The position numbers were made by a program, and so were the translations under genes. The notes below the pieces were generated by a model. That model was not told the origin of the DNA. It did not search any database and saw only the letters and a program-made list of their open reading frames with translations. From positions 1-8,039 of the forward strand of contig CAKZYI010000074.1 in the NCBI GenBank assembly GCA_937884735.1: a stretch of DNA of 8,039 nt. Reading direction: 5' to 3'. Positions 4,907 through 8,039 of the stretch are shown piece by piece. This DNA comes from an uncultured Pleurocapsa sp. GTDB taxonomy: Bacteria; Cyanobacteriota; Cyanobacteriia; Cyanobacteriales; Xenococcaceae. Every line of letters begins with the position of its first letter. Position 1 is the stretch's first letter.

Positions 4907-6559
4907 TTATTTACGGCGATGGGAATCGTTGTGGAGAATGTCTTCGACCATAATTTCGACGATAGTTGTGACAAAATCCCAGACACTTTCGGCAAAAGGA
5001 AACTTGGCAAAACGTTTCATGAAATTGGCTTTGGCATCGGACGAACGAAGTTTTTGCAGGAGGTCAAAGGAAAACTGCTGGGGTGAAAAACTGTTTTTTG
5101 GTCTGGTTAACTTCAAACGAGATTTTTTCTTGGTGTAGCTGGCGCGGATAAATGCTTTCCCAGTGGATTTTGGCTTGAGCTTTTCTATTTCCTCACTGGA
5201 GATGTGGCATTTGTAGATACCGCCCCAGTTGGCAATGGTTCGGGCAAAAAACTCTACCCCAAAGGATTTATCGGCTATCCTGAGCTTGAATAAGTCAGAA
5301 GTAACTAAATAGGGGCGTAATGCCTTATGACGACTGATGGAACGCCCCTGACTGGTTAGAGATAGGGAAGATTCTTGGACGTATCGCTCTCCTACCTGTT
5401 GCGTAACCCATTTGGCACTATCGCTAGAAGCAGGAGTAAAGTAGACCTGAAAGCCACAGTTACCAAGAATGGCATTAGCTTTTTCCTTGCCATAGATTTG
5501 AAACATTGCCGATACGTCTTGCAGGACAATGGATGCGCGAAATCCTTTTGAAGTCAAAAATTGCAAAGCTACATCCAGTTTTGGCAGGGGTTTCCAGACA
5601 GGTAGCTCATCTGCACTAAAGAAGATAATCTTGTCACTTCTGTCTTCTTGACTGCCGATATAGCCCACCAAAGCTTCAAAGATAAATCTGACGATGGGGC
5701 TAGTGCTGTTCATGGTTTGGAGAGAGGCACTAAAGACGGTTACTACATCTTCTTCCCCAACTATGTCTTCGTAAGAGATCCACTGACTAGGTGGGGTATT
5801 ACGCTGGAGTTCGGCACAGGCTCGTAATTGGGAGACTGACGTATTTAACTGTGTCAGGATGCCAAATTTAGTATTAGCTCCCCCTTCATCTCCCAGCAGT
5901 TTGTCGGCTATTTCTTTGCTGGCGGGACATAGGGATAGGTATTCGATTAAATCTCCGATAGGTAGGGAACTGATATCAACAAAGTCATGGATGCCCCAGG
6001 TATTATCTTTGAGGTAAATCAGACATTGAATAATGGAGATCGCAACCTCCTGGGCAGACAACGCCCAGAATGGCTCTCCCTTATCGGGTACAGGAACAAT
6101 GATTGCTACCAGAGCTTTTATTAGCAGGGGATTGCCATCAACCATTCTGCCTACGTCAATCGCACCACTGCGAGCATCTTCTAGTTTGATAATATTGAGC
6201 TTAATTCCGCATTCATCGCAGAGAGGTTCAACCCAAGACAATAAGTCGCCTTTAGCATCGAGCAGAATCAGATTCTTGATATAGTCTGTATCAACCTTAA
6301 TTAATGACTGAAGAAATTGATTGTACATTAGGCTCTTACCAGACCTAGTTATGCCGAGCCACAACTGGTGAGAGCGGAGTTGTCTGAGGTCGAGCATTTT
6401 GCCGATTAACGAAACTACATTACGGTCGTTTCGTGGTGGTTCATCGCCCAAATGCGGTTGGCGATATTTAGCCTCTTTTTTGGCTTGGCTGCGCTGTTTT
6501 CTGCTCTTTCTGCGCTGTTCTAATTTATGAAATTTTGGTTTGCCAAATCCTTTGAACAT
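4907..6559 (-). CDS. VirD4/TraG-like type IV coupling ATPase without membrane helices
   Basis: This 550-residue P-loop ATPase belongs to the VirD4/TraG/TrwB superfamily. Walker A is GITRSGKS (69-76), DAKGD (101-105) is the conserved post-Walker segment, GEPFWALSAQEV (161-172) matches the family's central motif, and Walker B is IIFFSADE (311-318). IVLQDVSAMFQIYGKE (344-359) is the Gln/Tyr-Gly motif and is followed by ILGNCGFQVYF. The family moves DNA or protein substrates into a type IV secretion channel. The usual N-terminal membrane helices are absent; residues 1-45 are instead very basic (HKLEQRRKSRKQR). The C-terminal 100 residues are also basic and may bind DNA or partners. The start is ATG 6559, without a clear ribosome binding site. 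It lies 55 bases downstream of a four-TM protein gene, which could be its membrane partner. It is distinct in sequence from the TraD-like protein at 2-658 and could serve substrate recruitment rather than be the main coupling protein. Confidence 0.85.
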   Translation of the reverse strand: MFKGFGKPKFHKLEQRRKSRKQRSQAKKEAKYRQPHLGDEPPRNDRNVVSLIGKMLDLRQLRSHQLWLGITRSGKSLMYNQFLQSLIKVDTDYIKNLILLDAKGDLLSWVEPLCDECGIKLNIIKLEDARSGAIDVGRMVDGNPLLIKALVAIIVPVPDKGEPFWALSAQEVAISIIQCLIYLKDNTWGIHDFVDISSLPIGDLIEYLSLCPASKEIADKLLGDEGGANTKFGILTQLNTSVSQLRACAELQRNTPPSQWISYEDIVGEEDVVTVFSASLQTMNSTSPIVRFIFEALVGYIGSQEDRSDKIIFFSADELPVWKPLPKLDVALQFLTSKGFRASIVLQDVSAMFQIYGKEKANAILGNCGFQVYFTPASSDSAKWVTQQVGERYVQESSLSLTSQGRSISRHKALRPYLVTSDLFKLRIADKSFGVEFFARTIANWGGIYKCHISSEEIEKLKPKSTGKAFIRASYTKKKSRLKLTRPKNSFSPQQFSFDLLQKLRSSDAKANFMKRFAKFPFAESVWDFVTTIVEIMVEDILHNDSHRRK

Positions 6560-6585
6560 TTTTAGTTATTAATGAACGTGAATAG

Positions 6586-6601
6586 GGGCGATTTCTCGCC
6601 C
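6586..6601 (-). ncRNA. Intercistronic hairpin with GAAA tetraloop
   Basis: In the minus-strand transcript GGGCGA pairs with UCGCCC around the loop GAAA, a stable GNRA tetraloop. It lies in the 55-base gap between the four-TM protein stop (6617-6615) and the ATPase start (6559). No U run follows, so it is unlikely to terminate transcription. It may stabilise or process the mRNA, or control translation of the ATPase. The pairing is certain; the role is inferred. Confidence 0.5.
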
Positions 6602-6614
6602 TAATGTGGAACTA

Positions 6615-7904
6615 CTAAGAATCTTTATTGAAGTCACCTAGATCGGTTATGCTGCCGTCAAGAGAGCGATTGATACTCGCAATTTCTGCCTTAAAATCGT
6701 TGATTTCTGATTCGGCAAGGCTTTGTTCTTCATTGAGATTCAAAACTAAGCGTTTGAACTGAACGCTGTCATCGCTATAAGAGCCTTTCTGTCTGATTTT
6801 CAGTAGATTTTCGCGGATGAAGGAAATCAGGAATTTACGATTTACGATTTTGGTAGCGAGTAAGTCTTTTTTGAGTTTGAGTACCTTGAGCTTGGTGGAG
6901 GGAAAAGGGATGCGCTCCGATCGACGAATCTTGAGATTTTCCGCTTCTTCCTCAGCTTCAATCCGTTCTTTTTCTGCTTTAAATGTTTCTAAGAAAGCAT
7001 CGGATATTTCTTGAGAATCCCTGGCTGCGGTCATCTCTCGATAAGCCTGTTCGGTAATGGATGTACCCCTGTAGGCTTCTCGACCTGTGAGTTCGTCTAG
7101 AAAACCATTAATTGCCTCAATTTTTGCCCTTAGTCGGGGAATATCGATGCTATCGAGGATTTCTTGGTACTTTTGGCAGATTTTTTCACTGGCTTCATCT
7201 TTACCAACCATTGAAAAACGCAGATAGCCGATAGTTATGGGCATGGCGAAGACCAAAGCACTTAGGGCAATGGAGATAGCAGTTTCGCCACTGTTAAGGA
7301 CGTTAACCATCACTACCTCAGATATCAGTACCCCAATACCAGACATTATCGCGATCTTAACTGTCTTATTAAGCCGATAGTCTGCGTGGACTTTATTAAC
7401 AGTTTTGATGAACCCCTCAAGTTGAGACACTGTGAGAGGGCTGGTAACTTCTGGAGGGTCTAGTTCGGAACGTCCTCCTGCTGCTTCTACCTTTTCAGAC
7501 TCTAAATCCTTGATCTTTAAACGATAATCTTGGGAAAAGTGAACGATAGTGAGAATTTTGCTAATGCAGTACTCGATTATAAATACCAGAACAAAGGCGA
7601 TTCCTACTATCACAATTAGGTTGTCTTGACCTTCTTTGGTAGCTTGGCTTTGGACGATTTTGGTATTGAAAATCGCTGCCACTGCCGTTGCGACGATGAG
7701 AATTATTTCACTGAGAGCATTTATCTTGGCATAGTAGGCAGGAATACCTTCGATACAAGCATCGGCTCGTCCTTTTTCCTTGGCAAGACTCATCACCTGG
7801 GGTTTGACCTGGATCAGTTCAAACTGGGATTGGGAAGCGATGTTTCTGGCATCAATATCGGGTATCGCGACAGTTGTTTTGGTTCTTTTATTTCTTCTAC
7901 TCAT
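6615..7904 (-). CDS. Four-TM membrane protein with charged coiled-coil C-terminus, function unknown
   Basis: No family is recognised. With the ATG at 7904 the protein has 429 residues. Predicted membrane helices lie at about 61-80 (INALSEIILIVATAVAAIFN), 96-116 (NLIVIVGIAFVLVFIIEY), 182-202 and 208-228, arranged as two hairpins around a charged segment of about 65 residues. Residues 235-429 are soluble, strongly charged and coiled-coil-like, including the EKERIEAEEEAENLKIRR run. The N-terminus is basic (SRRNKRTKTT). ATG 7904 is chosen because it overlaps the stop codon of the upstream gene by eight bases (ATGAGTAG). A TTG at 7940 would overlap that gene by 44 bases. Its position directly upstream of a coupling-type ATPase that lacks membrane helices suggests a membrane anchor or channel-associated partner of that ATPase; this is inference only. 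Confidence 0.75.
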   Translation of the reverse strand: MSRRNKRTKTTVAIPDIDARNIASQSQFELIQVKPQVMSLAKEKGRADACIEGIPAYYAKINALSEIILIVATAVAAIFNTKIVQSQATKEGQDNLIVIVGIAFVLVFIIEYCISKILTIVHFSQDYRLKIKDLESEKVEAAGGRSELDPPEVTSPLTVSQLEGFIKTVNKVHADYRLNKTVKIAIMSGIGVLISEVVMVNVLNSGETAISIALSALVFAMPITIGYLRFSMVGKDEASEKICQKYQEILDSIDIPRLRAKIEAINGFLDELTGREAYRGTSITEQAYREMTAARDSQEISDAFLETFKAEKERIEAEEEAENLKIRRSERIPFPSTKLKVLKLKKDLLATKIVNRKFLISFIRENLLKIRQKGSYSDDSVQFKRLVLNLNEEQSLAESEINDFKAEIASINRSLDGSITDLGDFNKDS

Positions 7905-8037
7905 GATTTTGGGTGGTAGTGGTGTTTTGAGGTGTTTCAATTACGTGGCGATCTCGAATTCTGTCGATTTCATCAAACACGGCGGTAGCTCTGGAAGTGA
8001 AGAAGAAATCGTACTGGGAGAGGGTAGCGTTTAACTT
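7897..8037 (-). CDS. 3' end of an unknown gene running off the right edge
   Basis: The minus-strand frame is open from the window edge to TAG at 7899-7897 and encodes 46 residues. They begin KLNATLSQYDFFFTSR, continue with the helical, charged stretch FDEIDRIRDRH, and end in a Thr/Gln/Asn-rich tail (TPQNTTTTQNHE). The stop overlaps the ATG of the four-TM gene, a typical operon junction. The other two minus-strand frames contain stops here. Too little is visible to name a function. Confidence 0.55.
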   Translation of the reverse strand, partial: KLNATLSQYDFFFTSRATAVFDEIDRIRDRHVIETPQNTTTTQNHE

Positions 8038-8039
8038 TG

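Noticed and set aside
4857..5138. Two plus-strand open frames at 4857-5138 and 4877-5086
   Set aside because: They are shadows of the coupling-type ATPase C-terminus and the HTH gene on the minus strand, with no family resemblance.
6033..6284. Plus-strand open frame inside the ATPase gene
   Set aside because: It is antisense to conserved ATPase sequence, including the GEPFW motif region.
6817..7014. Plus-strand open frame opposite the coiled-coil region
   Set aside because: Its serine-rich translation is what antisense of a charged coiled coil gives; no start signal.
7626..8034. Two plus-strand open frames near the right edge
   Set aside because: They are antisense to the four-TM gene and to the partial gene at the edge, whose stop/start overlap supports the minus strand.

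Overview
The window looks like part of a conjugative plasmid or integrative conjugative element from a cyanobacterium. The cyanobacterial assignment rests on one HIP1 octamer (GCGATCGC, 3843-3850) and on the style of the NB-ARC/TPR protein, whose N-terminal region resembles that of cyanobacterial STAND ATPases. It is an inference, and the genus is not recognisable.

Layout. (1) 2-658, plus strand: the 3' end of a TraD/TrwB-type coupling ATPase gene. (2) 659-894: an AT-rich gap with a small inverted repeat and a possible promoter. (3) 895-3783, plus strand: an AT-rich gene for an NLR-like STAND protein. It encodes an N-terminal hydrophobic/helical domain, an Asn/Gln-rich motif, an NB-ARC NTPase, about eight TPRs and a C-terminal membrane anchor. 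One in-frame TGA at 1345-1347 separates the N-terminal domain from the NTPase. (4) 3784-3882: a convergent gap with a candidate terminator for the minus-strand genes. (5) 8039-3883, minus strand: five closely spaced genes read right to left. They are the 3' end of an unknown gene, a four-TM coiled-coil protein, a second VirD4/TraG-like ATPase without membrane helices, a 68-aa helix-turn-helix protein, and a membrane-anchored low-complexity protein whose acidic C-terminus lies in a shifted frame.

How the genes may work together. The minus-strand genes look like a transfer operon. The coupling-type ATPase lacks its own membrane anchor, and the four-TM protein immediately upstream could supply one. 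The NB-ARC/TPR gene sits between two blocks of transfer genes in the usual place for defence cargo. Bacterial NB-ARC/TPR proteins are known or suspected phage sensors.

The most notable points are the in-frame TGA in the STAND gene (no usable restart downstream, a small hairpin just after it, an amyloid-like motif just before it), the tail anchor on that protein, the frame-shifted acidic tail at 3883-4050, and the presence of two coupling-type ATPases in opposite orientations.
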